Below, piece after piece: positions 14,755-24,280 of a stretch of 44,889 nt of DNA. Positions within the stretch are counted from its first letter, which is position 1. Each line of letters begins with the position of its first letter. Under the pieces are notes generated by a model. It saw nothing but the letters and a program-made list of their open reading frames with translations, was not told the DNA's origin and searched no databases. The DNA lies in NCBI RefSeq assembly GCF_001890925.1, contig NZ_MLCB01000117.1:1-44889 (forward strand). The letters run 5' to 3'. Made by a program: the position numbers and the translations under genes. The stretch comes from Planktotalea frisia (lineage in GTDB: Bacteria > Pseudomonadota > Alphaproteobacteria > Rhodobacterales > Rhodobacteraceae).

Positions 14755-17700
14755 TTAACTGCAGCCGGATGTCCCGCCGCAGGTGTTGCACTTCATGCAG
14801 GTTCCGTTGCGCACGAGCGTGTAGTTACCACACTCCCCACAAGCTTCGCCTTCATAGCCCTGCATCTTCGCTTTGGTGCGTTGATCCATGCTTGTCGCAG
14901 ATCCAATTGCCGCTGAGCTTGTGCTCGCGGGCATCACGGCTGCAACGCTCACCTCTGGCACCAAGGTCTGCAAAGCCGCGACCGGATCAGCCGTCCCGCT
15001 CAACGCTACTGCACCTGCTTGGCCACCTTGCAGCACGATCAATTCCTGCGGCAAACGCTTGCGCAAATATCCGGTAGAGCTAATCTGCTTCAAGACTTCC
15101 AACGAGTTGGTCGCTGCTTTGTCGCTCAACTCTGAAACGTTGCTCACGCCCTCTTCCGCGCCACGGCCCAGATCGTCAAACGATGCGCCCGTTGGCTTGA
15201 TGTGCGCGAGGTCCGTGCGGTCCAAGTAAGACACAGCCAACTCGCGGAAGATGTAATCCAAGATCGACGTCGCATTCTTGATGCTGTCGTTGCCTTGCAC
15301 CATGCCTGCTGGCTCGAACTTGGTGAAGGTGAAGGCGTCCACGAACTCCTCCAGCGGCACGCCGTACTGAAGACCGACAGACACAGCAATCGCGAAGTTG
15401 TTCATCATCGCGCGGAAACCCGCACCCTCTTTGTGCATGTCGATGAAGATTTCGCCAAGCTGGCCATCCTCATACTCACCCGTGCGCAAATAGACCTTGT
15501 GACCTCCAACAACCGCTTTCTGAGTGTAACCTTTACGGCGCTCAGGCATCTTTTCGCGGTTGGATTTGACGATCTCTTTGACGATCACCTTTTCGATGAT
15601 TTTCTCTGCAATAACAGCCGCTTTTTCGGTGATGTTACCGCTCTCGAGGATGTCCATCGCGTCATCATCGTCCTCAACCAAAGCCGCAGCCAGTGGTTGG
15701 CTCAGTTTCGATCCGTCGCGATACAGCGCATTGGCTTTAACACCCAAGGACCAGCTCAACTCATAGGCTTTCTGGCAGTCCTCGATGGTCGCATCGTTGG
15801 GCATGTTGATTGTCTTGGAGATCGCGCCAGAGATGAACGACTGCGCCGCAGCCATCATGTAGATGTGGCTATCGACGGACAAGAAACGCTTGCCCTTCTT
15901 GCCGCATGGATTGGCACAATCAAAGATGCTGAGGTGCTCGTCTTTGAGGTACGGCGCGCCTTCCAGCGTCATTGTACCACACACATGATCGTTCGCCGCG
16001 TCGATATCCGCTTTGGAATATCCCAAGTGCTTGAGCAAATCGAACGAAGGATCGTTCAGCTTTTCCGCTGGGATCCCAAGGACACCGGTACAGAACTCTT
16101 CGCCCAGCGTCCACTGGTTGAACACAAAGCGAATGTCGAAAGCAGAGGCAAGCGCGCCTTCAATCTTCGCCAATTCATTTGCCCCAAACCCGTGGCCGAC
16201 CAAAGACGTGGTATTAATGCCCGGCGCGTTACCGATAGAGGCATGACCAACCGCATATGAGACGATCTCTTCGATCTGCGCAGAGCCGTAACCAAGGTTC
16301 TCAAGCGCCGCGGGAACAGATTGGTTGATGATCTTGAAATAACCACCGCCCGCGAGTTTCTTGAACTTAACGAGTGCGAAGTCAGGCTCGATGCCCGTCG
16401 TGTCACAATCCATCACCAGACCGATAGTGCCGGTTGGGGCAATCACAGAGACTTGTGCGTTGCGGTACCCGTACTTTTCGCCTTTTGCCAAAGCGTCGTC
16501 CCAAGAGGCCATCGCCAGCTTGGTCAGGTCCGCGTCAGGGCAGTTTACCAGATCAAGCGCAACAGGCTTGATGTCGAGCGTCTCGTAGCCGTCCGTCGCG
16601 CCATATGCGGCGTTGCGGTGGTTGCGCATGACACGCAGCATGTGCGCTTGGTTCTTCTTGTACCCTGCGAATGCACCAAGCTCGCCCGCCATTTCAGCAG
16701 AGGTTGCATAGGACACACCCGTCATCACAGCCGTCAAAGCCCCACAAAGCGCGCGGCCCTCGTCGCTGTCATATGAATGACCCATGTTCATCAGCAAGCC
16801 GCCGATGTTGGCATAGCCAAGACCCAATGTACGGAAGTCGTAGGAACGTTGCGCGATCTCTTTGGATGGGAACTGCGCCATCATCACAGAGATTTCCAGC
16901 GTTACTGTCCAGAGACGTGTGGCGTGCACATACTCATCCGCTTGAAATTTGCTGTCCTTGTAGAACTTTAGCAAGTTCATGGATGCGAGGTTACAGGCCG
17001 TGTCGTCCAGGAACATATATTCAGAACACGGGTTGGAACCGCGAATTTCGCCGTCTTCTGGGCATGTGTGCCATGCGTTGACCGTATCGTGGTACTGGAT
17101 GCCGGGATCTGCACAGGCCCACGCGGCGTGACCGATGTCTTCCCACAGGTCGCGTGCTTTGATTGTTTTAGCGACCGTGCCGTCTGTGCGGCGGATCAAC
17201 TCCCAATCACCGTCCGCTTCGACAGCTTTCAGAAAGCTGTCAGTGACACGCACGGAGTTGTTAGAGTTTTGGCCGGAAACGGACGCATACGCCTCTGAAT
17301 CCCAATCTGTGTCGTATGTGGGGAACTCGATGGATGCATAGCCTTGCTTTGCATAATCAAGAACGCGCTTCACATATGTCTCAGGGATTGCCGTTTTCTT
17401 GGCACCGCGGATCGCCGCTTTCAGCTGTGGGTTCTTCTTTGGATCAACAGAGTCCTCAGACGAACCATCCCAAGCGCGGATCGCTTTGAAGATTTCGTTA
17501 AGGTGCTGTTCGTGCATCTTGGAGCCAGCGACGATGGAAGCAACTTTCTGCTCCTCCTTCACCTTCCAATTGATGAATTCCTGGATGTCAGGGTGGTCTG
17601 CATCGCAAATCACCATCTTCGCGGCGCGACGTGTTGTGCCGCCTGACTTGATCGCGCCAGCTGCGCGGTCACCGATCTTGAGGAAACCCATCAGGCCAGA

Positions 17701-18432
17701 GGACTTACCGCCACCAGAGAGCTGCTCACCGTCGGCACGCAAGCTTGAGAAGTTCGTGCCAGTACCGGAGCCATATTTGAACAGGCGCGCTTCGCGGACC
17801 CAAAGGTCCATGATACCACCATCGCCGACCAGATCGTCTGAAACGGACTGAATAAAGCACGCATGCGGCTGCGGGTGCTCATAGGAAGATTTCGATTTGG
17901 TGAGGACGCCGGTCTCATAGTCAACGTAGTGGTGACCTTGCGCAGGTCCGTCGATGCCATATGCCCAGTGAAGGCCCGTGTTGAACCACTGAGGAGAGTT
18001 CGGCGCTGCGCGCTGTGTCGCGAGCATAAAGCGCATCTCGTCATAATACGTCTGAGCGTCGGCTTCGGTGGTGAAGTAACCACCCTTCCAGCCCCAGTAT
18101 GCCCACGCGCCCGCGAGGCGGTCAAAGACTTCTTTAGAAGAGGTTTCGCCGCGAAACCCGTCATTGTCTGCGGCTGGCTCAGAACGCCATAGGAATTCAG
18201 GAATGCCCTTTTCTTTGACCTTCGAGGTCTTGTTGGGAACACCGGCTTTGCGGAAGTATTTTTGAGCGATCACATCAGACGCAACCTGCGACCAAGTGTT
18301 TGGGACTTCAACATCGTCTAGTTTGAACACGATGGAACCGTCTGGGTTCCGGATCTCGGATACGGTGGATACAAATTCAAGCGATGCGTATGCGTCTTCG
18401 CCTGTTTTGGTAAAATGTCTGCTAATCTTCAT
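14755..18432 (-). CDS. nrdJ: Adenosylcobalamin-dependent ribonucleotide reductase (class II)
   Basis: A 1225-residue class II reductase that converts ribonucleotides to deoxyribonucleotides with a B12-generated thiyl radical, independent of oxygen. The active-site triad Asn-x-Cys-x-Glu appears as NPCSE near residue 466, followed by the partner cysteine in [11 protein letters not shown]; the second redox cysteine lies in [11 protein letters not shown]-terminal zinc-ribbon-like tail ([10 protein letters not shown]...CMKCNTCGG) is typical of long alphaproteobacterial NrdJ. The start at 18432 ([11 protein letters not shown]) has GGGAAGG upstream. An in-frame extension to 18504 is Arg-rich and unlikely to be translated. 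The gene is monocistronic with its own terminator; a candidate NrdR box lies 165 bp upstream. Confidence 0.96.
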   Translation of the reverse strand: MKISRHFTKTGEDAYASLEFVSTVSEIRNPDGSIVFKLDDVEVPNTWSQVASDVIAQKYFRKAGVPNKTSKVKEKGIPEFLWRSEPAADNDGFRGETSSKEVFDRLAGAWAYWGWKGGYFTTEADAQTYYDEMRFMLATQRAAPNSPQWFNTGLHWAYGIDGPAQGHHYVDYETGVLTKSKSSYEHPQPHACFIQSVSDDLVGDGGIMDLWVREARLFKYGSGTGTNFSSLRADGEQLSGGGKSSGLMGFLKIGDRAAGAIKSGGTTRRAAKMVICDADHPDIQEFINWKVKEEQKVASIVAGSKMHEQHLNEIFKAIRAWDGSSEDSVDPKKNPQLKAAIRGAKKTAIPETYVKRVLDYAKQGYASIEFPTYDTDWDSEAYASVSGQNSNNSVRVTDSFLKAVEADGDWELIRRTDGTVAKTIKARDLWEDIGHAAWACADPGIQYHDTVNAWHTCPEDGEIRGSNPCSEYMFLDDTACNLASMNLLKFYKDSKFQADEYVHATRLWTVTLEISVMMAQFPSKEIAQRSYDFRTLGLGYANIGGLLMNMGHSYDSDEGRALCGALTAVMTGVSYATSAEMAGELGAFAGYKKNQAHMLRVMRNHRNAAYGATDGYETLDIKPVALDLVNCPDADLTKLAMASWDDALAKGEKYGYRNAQVSVIAPTGTIGLVMDCDTTGIEPDFALVKFKKLAGGGYFKIINQSVPAALENLGYGSAQIEEIVSYAVGHASIGNAPGINTTSLVGHGFGANELAKIEGALASAFDIRFVFNQWTLGEEFCTGVLGIPAEKLNDPSFDLLKHLGYSKADIDAANDHVCGTMTLEGAPYLKDEHLSIFDCANPCGKKGKRFLSVDSHIYMMAAAQSFISGAISKTINMPNDATIEDCQKAYELSWSLGVKANALYRDGSKLSQPLAAALVEDDDDAMDILESGNITEKAAVIAEKIIEKVIVKEIVKSNREKMPERRKGYTQKAVVGGHKVYLRTGEYEDGQLGEIFIDMHKEGAGFRAMMNNFAIAVSVGLQYGVPLEEFVDAFTFTKFEPAGMVQGNDSIKNATSILDYIFRELAVSYLDRTDLAHIKPTGASFDDLGRGAEEGVSNVSELSDKAATNSLEVLKQISSTGYLRKRLPQELIVLQGGQAGAVALSGTADPVAALQTLVPEVSVAAVMPASTSSAAIGSATSMDQRTKAKMQGYEGEACGECGNYTLVRNGTCMKCNTCGGTSGCS

Positions 18433-19053
18433 GGTCCGAGCCTTCCCAAATACTCTAACGTTCCGTTGCCTGCGCCTGCGCGCCTCGTGCGAGGAAGAAC
18501 CCAAAGCATCGCCACACGGACTGAATAGGACCGCATGATTAAGCGCAACGGACCAATCTGACCGATACTGCCAATTTTCCAGCTAGAGAACTTTTGCCAC
18601 TATATCTTGTGGCTTACCTGCCTCGCTCCCACAAACTGACGTATTTGCCTGCGGACGGTCAATCCAATTATTTACGTTTTCGTGATGTTTTTTGCGTTGA
18701 CGTGAGCGCCAATTTTGAGGCGTTCACGACCTCGTGTGATTCAGTGCAATTCGCCCCGAAGTTCACGTGGGAATCGCTAACCCAAAAAACCTTTGTTTGC
18801 TGCAGGCTTAGCTATTTTTGCTCACTCAGGAGATGAAGATTCCCTAACAAGAGATTAATCAATTTTGACCATGAGGTTAAAATTTTGAAAAGCCGCGAAC
18901 GTGACATTCTCGCACTAGAAATACTCTATATGGCAGGCAGCACGCGTAAAACTACTACCTGTGGTGCTCCTTTCATAAAAACCACACCATATGGTAGAGC
19001 GCAGCAATGGCGCGTTTGGACTAAAGCCAAATTTGGAAGATATGTGGGTGAAG
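18433..19053. other. Gene-free stretch between nrdJ and tRNA-Pro
   Basis: About 620 bp without a credible gene. It holds the nrdJ leader and the candidate NrdR box. The remainder is AT-rich and has no open frame with a ribosome-binding site or recognisable product. I looked for a cobalamin riboswitch upstream of this B12-dependent enzyme and saw no B12-box-like element. Confidence 0.6.
18597..18612 (-). promoter_or_regulatory. Candidate NrdR box upstream of nrdJ
   Basis: The 16-mer CCACTATATCTTGTGG is a near-palindrome matching the NrdR consensus acaCwAtATwTwGtgt in most positions. On the nrdJ-coding strand it contains TATAGT, a possible -10, so bound repressor would occlude the promoter. 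NrdR boxes usually come in pairs about three helical turns apart, and I do not see a convincing second copy. Confidence 0.45.
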
Positions 19054-19130
19054 TGGTCGGGACGGCAAGATTCGAACTTGCGACCTACGGTACCCAAAAC
19101 CGTCGCGCTACCAGGCTGCGCTACGCCCCG
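19054..19130 (-). tRNA. tRNA-Pro (anticodon TGG)
   Basis: A 77-nt cloverleaf on the minus strand. The acceptor stem CGGGGCG pairs with CGTCCCG (one G-T). The anticodon stem ACGGT/ACCGT encloses TTTGGGT, with anticodon TGG complementary to 19094-19096. The T-arm GCAAG-TTCGAAT-CTTGC is standard and CCA is encoded (19054-19056). It decodes proline CCN codons. It lies downstream of the DUF192 gene on the same strand. Confidence 0.97.
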
Positions 19131-19178
19131 ACTGAGGCGGTGTTTAGCTGTGTCGCCACGAGATGAAAAGCCCGAAAA

Positions 19179-19676
19179 TCACTCTTTGCACGGAATTACT
19201 GCAAGGCCGTCAGAAAAGGCCGGATGTTGCAGCGCATCACCCACTTGAAAGCCGTAGGTTTTGCTTAGTCCGCCGTTGATTTCGAGCACGGCATAGATAC
19301 CGTCACCACCGGGAATCGGCGTCTCATCATGTGGGATCGCATTTTCGTGGATACGCGCAACGCGCCCAGACGAATCTGTAAATATCATATCAAGCGGGAT
19401 CAGCGTGTTTTTCATCCAGAACGCTACTGGTTGAGGTTGCTCAAACACGAAAAGCATCCCAGCAGAAGGCGCCATGGATTCTCTGTTCATAAGCCCTTGC
19501 GCACGCTCGGCAGGTTCATCGGCAAGCTCTATGGTGAAGCGTGCTTCGCCGAATGCTCCACGGATGAGAACTTTATCCTCAGCACAAGTATCTTCTGCGA
19601 AAGCCGCGCCACTGAGAACGCTGATCGCGAAACTTCCGGCACTCAATACTTGGGTTAGTGTAGAGCTGCTTCCCAT
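19179..19676 (-). CDS. DUF192 family secreted protein
   Basis: A 165-residue protein with an N-terminal signal sequence (about 1-27, ending SGAAFA) and a DUF192 domain (about 40-160). Family hallmarks are the ERAQGLMNRESM, MLFVFEQPQPVAFWMKNTLIPLDMIF and VLEINGG segments. The biochemical function of the family is not established; the fold is small and beta-rich. Its ATG lies within the last 22 bases of the cold-shock-protein gene, with ribosome-binding site GAGGTG, so the two are translationally coupled. The tRNA-Pro gene lies downstream on the same strand. Confidence 0.88.
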   Translation of the reverse strand: MGSSSTLTQVLSAGSFAISVLSGAAFAEDTCAEDKVLIRGAFGEARFTIELADEPAERAQGLMNRESMAPSAGMLFVFEQPQPVAFWMKNTLIPLDMIFTDSSGRVARIHENAIPHDETPIPGGDGIYAVLEINGGLSKTYGFQVGDALQHPAFSDGLAVIPCKE

Positions 19677-20176
19677 GCGTTCACCTCAATTGCCATGAGG
19701 CCGCGTTTACCATCAATCACACGGATCGCCAATGCTTCACCCGGTGCTAAATCGGCCAAGCCCGAGCGGCGTAAAACTTCTACGTGCACAAAAATGTCGG
19801 CGTCTGAGCCAAAGACATTGGCAAAGCCAAATCCTTTGCCCTTATCGAACCATTTGACGCGCGCTGGCTGTAGCTCGACATTTGCAAGCTGCTCAGGATC
19901 GAAATCTTCCAGATCAGGAAGCGCGGGTCCTGCATCATTTTTCGGTGGTTCAATCGATATGACTTCAATAGCCTGACAGCCGCGATCCGTGACTTGCGTG
20001 ACGATCTCGATCGAGGCTCCGTCCGCCACAGAATTTTGCCCAAAATTGCGCAGGACGTTGGCGTGTAGAAGAATATCTACGCCACCTTCTTCCGCAACCA
20101 CGAAGCCAAATCCTTTTGCCGGATCAAACCATTTGACGACGCCGCGTGCTGCACGCGTCGTCTCTTCAGAAGTCAT
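19655..20176 (-). CDS. Double cold-shock-domain protein
   Basis: A 173-residue protein with two CspA-like domains (about 10-70 and 103-168) joined by an acidic Pro-rich linker. RNP1-type motifs KGFGFV and KGFGFA and RNP2-like segments ILLHANVL and IFVHVEVL mark each domain. Cold-shock domains bind single-stranded RNA or DNA and act as RNA chaperones. The tandem form is common in Rhodobacterales. ATG 20176 is preferred to the GTG at 20188 because GTGGTGG lies at a suitable distance. It overlaps the DUF192 gene by 22 bases. Inverted and direct repeats in the 5' region (20220-20298) may be regulatory. Confidence 0.9.
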   Translation of the reverse strand: MTSEETTRAARGVVKWFDPAKGFGFVVAEEGGVDILLHANVLRNFGQNSVADGASIEIVTQVTDRGCQAIEVISIEPPKNDAGPALPDLEDFDPEQLANVELQPARVKWFDKGKGFGFANVFGSDADIFVHVEVLRRSGLADLAPGEALAIRVIDGKRGLMAIEVNAWEAALH

Positions 20177-20275
20177 AGTTTCCACCACTTTTTAAAACCT
20201 CGTCCCTGTCTTGCATCTGATGAAATTCAGGCAAACATATCAAGCTCTAAAAACGCATAGAAAACAGAGCCTTGC

Positions 20276-20296
20276 AATTTCACGTCACATGAAATT
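20276..20296. promoter_or_regulatory. Inverted repeat upstream of the cold-shock gene
   Basis: AATTTCA (20276-20282) and TGAAATT (20290-20296) are perfect inverted arms around a 7-base spacer, at the pdxH stop codon. The 10-mer ATGAAATTCA occurs at 20289-20298 and again at 20220-20229, 69 bp away. The spacing and similarity suggest a protein-binding region or an mRNA fold governing the cold-shock gene. No regulator can be named. Confidence 0.3.
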
Positions 20297-20901
20297 CACG
20301 GGTTTAACCGTGTGATATCCCATGCGGCATCAACGCTTTCGCGCCGCCAAACGAAACGGTCATGTAGGCGAAATGCACCATCTGCCCAGAACTCTATCTC
20401 CAACGGCGTGATCCTGTAACCACCCCAAAAAGGGGGGCGCTGAGGTGACGTGCCATGCTTTGCTGTCACTTTTGCCACTTCAGCCATCAAGGCCGCTCGC
20501 CCGTTCAAAGGACGCGATTGCTGACTTGCCCACGCCCCTAGTCTGCTCTTGAGCGAACGTGAATTATAGTACTCGTCTGCTTGCGGACCTTCTTCTTTGG
20601 TCACGATACCGCGTACACGGATTTGACGACGCAAAGACTTCCAATGCATCACGAACGCAGCTTTGCCCGCGCTATCGAGTTCGCCCGCCTTTGCGCTCTC
20701 ATAGTTTGTGTAAAACACGAAGGCTGCGTCCTCGATGTCTTTCAAAAGCACCATGCGTGCATTGGGAAGACCATTCGCATCAACCGTGCTCAGCGCGATC
20801 GCATTCGGATCGTTAATTTCGCTCTCTACCGCTTCCGCGAGCCAATCTTTGGCGATCACAAAAGGGTCATCCCCTGCAAAAAGTCCGCTTCTATCCGACA
20901 T
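20296..20901 (-). CDS. pdxH: Pyridoxamine 5'-phosphate oxidase
   Basis: A 201-residue FMN-dependent oxidase that makes pyridoxal 5'-phosphate from pyridoxine or pyridoxamine phosphate, the last step of vitamin B6 cofactor synthesis. The split-barrel FMN-binding domain shows [22 protein letters not shown] and [18 protein letters not shown]. The C-terminal dimerisation domain has [17 protein letters not shown] and ends WDITRLNP, the family signature. Length is normal for the family. It diverges from fabI across a 163-bp gap that should hold both promoters, and the cold-shock gene follows 119 bp downstream on the same strand. Confidence 0.96.
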   Translation of the reverse strand: MSDRSGLFAGDDPFVIAKDWLAEAVESEINDPNAIALSTVDANGLPNARMVLLKDIEDAAFVFYTNYESAKAGELDSAGKAAFVMHWKSLRRQIRVRGIVTKEEGPQADEYYNSRSLKSRLGAWASQQSRPLNGRAALMAEVAKVTAKHGTSPQRPPFWGGYRITPLEIEFWADGAFRLHDRFVWRRESVDAAWDITRLNP

Positions 20902-21064
20902 TTCATACGCTCCATCTTCGCTTCGTCCAGCGCTGCAAACTAGGCCTTAGGCCAGCTTTTCAAGGCAAACAAGCCTGACCCGCAGGCAATTAAAGGTGCA
21001 AAGCTTGATGCGCTGGACCCATTGCCCTAAAGACAAACGCAACAATTGAAACTGGAGCGATCAC

Positions 21065-21871
21065 ATGTCCAACGCACTTATGGCCGGAAAACGCGGCCTG
21101 ATCATGGGCTTAGCCAATGACAAATCTATCGCATGGGGTATCGCGAAAGCCTGTTCAGATGCAGGCGCAGAGCTTGCATTTTCTTACCAAGGGGACGCGT
21201 TGAAAAAACGGGTCGAGCCGCTCGCAGCGCAGCTAGGAAGCGATTTTGTGGTGCCCTGTGACGTGGGTAGCGCAGAATCAATGGACGCTTTGTTCGCGGA
21301 AATCGAAAAGCGCTGGGGCACCTTTGACTTTGTTGTTCACGCAATCGGCTTTTCCGACAAAAGCGAGCTGCGTGGCCGTTACGTAGACACGTCGCGCGAC
21401 AACTTTGCGATGACGATGGACATCTCTGTTTATTCGTTCACAGCCATTATGCAGCGTGCAGAAAAACTAATGAACGAAGGCGGCAGCGCAGTCACCCTGA
21501 CCTACTATGGTGCTGAGCGGATCATGCCGCACTACAATGTGATGGGCGTGGCGAAGGCGGCTTTGGAGGCTTCTGTGCGCTATATGGCCGAAGATCTTGG
21601 CAAAGACGGTATTCGCGTCAACGCGATTTCCGCAGGCCCGATCAAAACGCTTGCCGCCTCTGGCATCGGCGATTTCCGCTACATTATGAAGTGGAACGAG
21701 TACAACAGCCCGCTGCGCCGCAATGTAACCACAGACGATGTCGGCAAATCTGCGCTTTATCTGCTCAGCGATCTCAGCTCTGGGGTAACTGGTGAAACGC
21801 ACCACGTGGATGCAGGGTATCACGTCGTTGGTATGAAGGCAGTCGACGCGCCGGACATGTCCAAAGACTAA
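21065..21871 (+). CDS. fabI: Enoyl-[acyl-carrier-protein] reductase (NADH)
   Basis: A 268-residue FabI that reduces trans-2-enoyl-ACP in the final step of each fatty-acid elongation cycle. Family features are the modified nucleotide motif GLANDKSIAWGIA (15-27), the VHAIGFSDKSEL segment and the Y-x6-K catalytic pair Tyr157 and Lys164, with a second conserved tyrosine pair at 147-148. The C terminus is slightly extended and acidic. The ATG has ribosome-binding site GGAG. A LysE-type exporter gene starts 4 bases after its stop. This class is the target of triclosan-type inhibitors; susceptibility cannot be read here. Confidence 0.96.
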   Translation: MSNALMAGKRGLIMGLANDKSIAWGIAKACSDAGAELAFSYQGDALKKRVEPLAAQLGSDFVVPCDVGSAESMDALFAEIEKRWGTFDFVVHAIGFSDKSELRGRYVDTSRDNFAMTMDISVYSFTAIMQRAEKLMNEGGSAVTLTYYGAERIMPHYNVMGVAKAALEASVRYMAEDLGKDGIRVNAISAGPIKTLAASGIGDFRYIMKWNEYNSPLRRNVTTDDVGKSALYLLSDLSSGVTGETHHVDAGYHVVGMKAVDAPDMSKD

Positions 21872-21875
21872 GCGC

Positions 21876-22478
21876 ATGGAACTGGCCCATCTGATCGCAT
21901 TCAACCTTACGCTACTTGCCGCGATCCTAAGTCCCGGCCCTGCGATGCTTTATTTCATCCGCACCACACTCGCGAGTGGACGCATGGCTGGGCTTTATAC
22001 GGTCTGGGGTTTGGGCGTGATGGCAGCGACTTGGACGGCGCTGGCTTTCTTGGGGCTTGATGCGATTTTCGCGGTTTTTCCTTGGGCTTTTATCGCACTC
22101 AAGACCATCGGTGCGCTGTATTTGATCTGGATCGCCTATCAAACGTGGACGCACGCGCGCGCGCCGATGGGGGATGCCCCCACACCGCCGATGCGTGCGT
22201 TTTGGGGCGGTATGTTAGTGAATATGAGCAATCCAAAGTCCGTTCTGTTTGCAGGTGCTGTGATCATGGTGATCTTCCCGCAAGGCATGGCGTTTGCGGA
22301 TAAATCCATTGTTGTGCTCAATCATCTTGTTATCGAATTGATCGTAGGCAGCGCGCTTGTGCTCGCCTTTTCCACCAAACATGTCAGTGCTGGCTATTTG
22401 CGTGCCAAACCCATTCTTGATCGTATCGCAGCTTCTGTTTTGGGCTTTTTGGGTCTAAAGCTTTTGCTCAGTCGCTAA
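21876..22478 (+). CDS. LysE/RhtB-family amino-acid exporter
   Basis: A 200-residue membrane protein with about five to six hydrophobic segments and the family hallmark [30 protein letters not shown] near the N terminus. A second typical motif is [20 protein letters not shown] in the middle. LysE/RhtB proteins export amino acids or related small metabolites through the inner membrane using the proton gradient; the substrate here is unknown. The start lies 4 bases after fabI and 25 bp precede gpt, so it is probably co-transcribed with both. Confidence 0.9.
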   Translation: MELAHLIAFNLTLLAAILSPGPAMLYFIRTTLASGRMAGLYTVWGLGVMAATWTALAFLGLDAIFAVFPWAFIALKTIGALYLIWIAYQTWTHARAPMGDAPTPPMRAFWGGMLVNMSNPKSVLFAGAVIMVIFPQGMAFADKSIVVLNHLVIELIVGSALVLAFSTKHVSAGYLRAKPILDRIAASVLGFLGLKLLLSR

Positions 22479-22503
22479 AAACTATGTCTTCGGAGAATCG
22501 CCC

Positions 22504-23022
22504 ATGACCGATCGTTTGCCCCATGAAAAAGGATTTCACGTCAGCTGGGATCAACTTCACCGCGATGCGCGCGCACTTGCGTGGCGTCTAGATGGCAAAG
22601 GTCCCGACGATGGTGCATGGAAAGCAGTTGTTGCGATCACGCGTGGCGGTATGGCCCCTGCGATGATCGTTGCGCGCGAATTGGACATTCGTGCGGTCGA
22701 TACGATTGCTGTTGTGTCTTACCACTCCGGCGGCGGTGCTGCGACAGAGCGTCGTGAAGCGAAGGTTCTAAAAGCGCCTGACGCAGAGCTGATGGGCGAC
22801 GGCACAGGCATTTTGATCGTGGACGATCTGGTGGATAGCGGCAAAACGCTGGAACTCGTGCGTTCGCTCTACCCCAACGCGCATTACGCCTGTGTCTACG
22901 CCAAGCCATCTGGTGAGCCGCAGACGGATACGTTCATCACGGGCGTCAGCCAAGATACGTGGATTTTCTTCCCGTGGGATATGGCGCTGCAATATGTGCA
23001 GCCTTATCGCGGTCAGGACTAG
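22504..23022 (+). CDS. gpt: Xanthine(-guanine) phosphoribosyltransferase
   Basis: A 172-residue purine salvage enzyme of the Gpt family. The PRPP-binding signature [13 protein letters not shown] is at 103-115, with [17 protein letters not shown] (about 44-60) and WIFFPWDM near the end. It transfers phosphoribose from PRPP to xanthine, guanine or hypoxanthine in the cytoplasm or at the membrane. The ATG follows a CGGAGAATCGCCC-type ribosome-binding site. The next gene, an aminotransferase, starts 4 bases after its stop. Confidence 0.93.
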   Translation: MTDRLPHEKGFHVSWDQLHRDARALAWRLDGKGPDDGAWKAVVAITRGGMAPAMIVARELDIRAVDTIAVVSYHSGGGAATERREAKVLKAPDAELMGDGTGILIVDDLVDSGKTLELVRSLYPNAHYACVYAKPSGEPQTDTFITGVSQDTWIFFPWDMALQYVQPYRGQD

Positions 23023-23026
23023 CTTC

Positions 23027-24217
23027 GTGACCTCTGCAACCGAGCACACATTCGCACCCCCCGTCATGGAAGCGCGCCGCTGGTTAGATGGTGTGGATTT
23101 CCCGCCAGAGCGCCCTTTGATCAACGTCAGCCAAGCTGCACCTGTGGATTTGCCCCCTGCCGAGATGCGCGCGGCGATGGCGGACATCATCGTGAACGAG
23201 CCGCAAGCGCATCTATATGGGCCGGTGTTGGGTCTGCCTGACTTGCGAGCAGAAGTCGCGTCGCAATGGAGCGTCGCCTACGGCGCTTCGATCACTTCGA
23301 AACAGGTGGCGATCACCTCAGGCTGCAACCAAGCTTTCGCTGCTGCAATAAGCGCGATTGCGCAAGCCGGTGATGAAGTCCTTTTGCCGACCCCTTGGTA
23401 TTTCAATCATAAAATGTGGCTCGATATGGCTGGCGTTCAGGCCGTCGCTCTGCCAACAAACGCAGCTTTGCTACCTGATCCAGAGGTCGCGCGCAGATTG
23501 ATCACGAAGCGCACGCGCGCTATTTCGCTCGTCACGCCAAACAACCCCGCAGGTGCGGAATACCCCGCAGCGCTTGTTCTTGCGTTCTTCAAACTTGCAC
23601 AAGAGACTGGCATCAAGCTGATTGTTGATGAGACCTACCGCGACTTTCACAGCCAAACTGGCGTGCCACATCCGCTGTTTCAACAAGCCGATTGGGATCA
23701 AACGCTGATCCACCTTTATTCATTTTCCAAGGCGTTCCGCCTAACGGGCCACCGCGTCGGCGCGATGATTACGTCCCCCGAGCTTATGGCCGAGGCTGAG
23801 AAATTCCTCGATACCGTCGCAATTTGCCCAAGCCAGATGGGACAGTTTTCAGCGCTTTGGGGATTGCAAAATCTGACCGAATGGCTTGCCGGAGAACGCA
23901 ATGAAATCCTCGCGCGCCGCGCTGCGATTGAAACCAACATGCCTCAGCTCACCGCACAAGGCTGGATCCTTAAAGGATGTGGCGCGTATTTCGCTTATGT
24001 GGAGCACCCCTTTGCAATGGCGTCAGACAAGCTTGCGCAGGAATTGGTAAAAGAGGCAGGCGTCCTTGCCCTGCCCGGCACCATGTTCACGCCCTCTGAC
24101 GACCCAAATGGCGCGCGTCATTTGCGCATCGCGTTTGCCAATATCGATGCCGACGGAATCGCGGAATTGTTCACACGCTTGGCAGCTTTGCGCTTCTCGC
24201 TTGCTCCCTCATCCTGA
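23027..24217 (+). CDS. PLP-dependent aminotransferase, class I/II (fold type I)
   Basis: A 396-residue aminotransferase. The PLP lysine sits in YSFSKAFRLTGHRVG, and TSGCNQAFAAAI, TPNNPAG and IVDETYRDF mark the cofactor-binding and substrate regions. The start is taken as GTG 23027, placed 4 bases after gpt with AGGA upstream. Open frame continues 5' into gpt but that part is unlike protein, and ATG 23066 would remove conserved N-terminal sequence. It transfers an amino group between an amino acid and a keto acid; the specific pair cannot be assigned. It closes the fabI-lysE-gpt run, and a 63-bp gap separates it from the PpiD-like gene. Confidence 0.88.
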   Translation: MTSATEHTFAPPVMEARRWLDGVDFPPERPLINVSQAAPVDLPPAEMRAAMADIIVNEPQAHLYGPVLGLPDLRAEVASQWSVAYGASITSKQVAITSGCNQAFAAAISAIAQAGDEVLLPTPWYFNHKMWLDMAGVQAVALPTNAALLPDPEVARRLITKRTRAISLVTPNNPAGAEYPAALVLAFFKLAQETGIKLIVDETYRDFHSQTGVPHPLFQQADWDQTLIHLYSFSKAFRLTGHRVGAMITSPELMAEAEKFLDTVAICPSQMGQFSALWGLQNLTEWLAGERNEILARRAAIETNMPQLTAQGWILKGCGAYFAYVEHPFAMASDKLAQELVKEAGVLALPGTMFTPSDDPNGARHLRIAFANIDADGIAELFTRLAALRFSLAPSS

Positions 24218-24280
24218 GCCAAGTAAACCTCTGCAAACGGGTCCACAAATGCGGCCCCAAGCAATAGGGTAAAGCGCAAC

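Noticed and set aside
18433-19053. Cobalamin riboswitch upstream of nrdJ
   Set aside because: No B12-box-like sequence was seen on the minus strand; a covariance search would be decisive.
18885-19166. Plus-strand 93-residue open frame across tRNA-Pro
   Set aside because: Its C-terminal half is the translation of the complementary strand of tRNA-Pro, a well-known false gene, and there is no ribosome-binding site.
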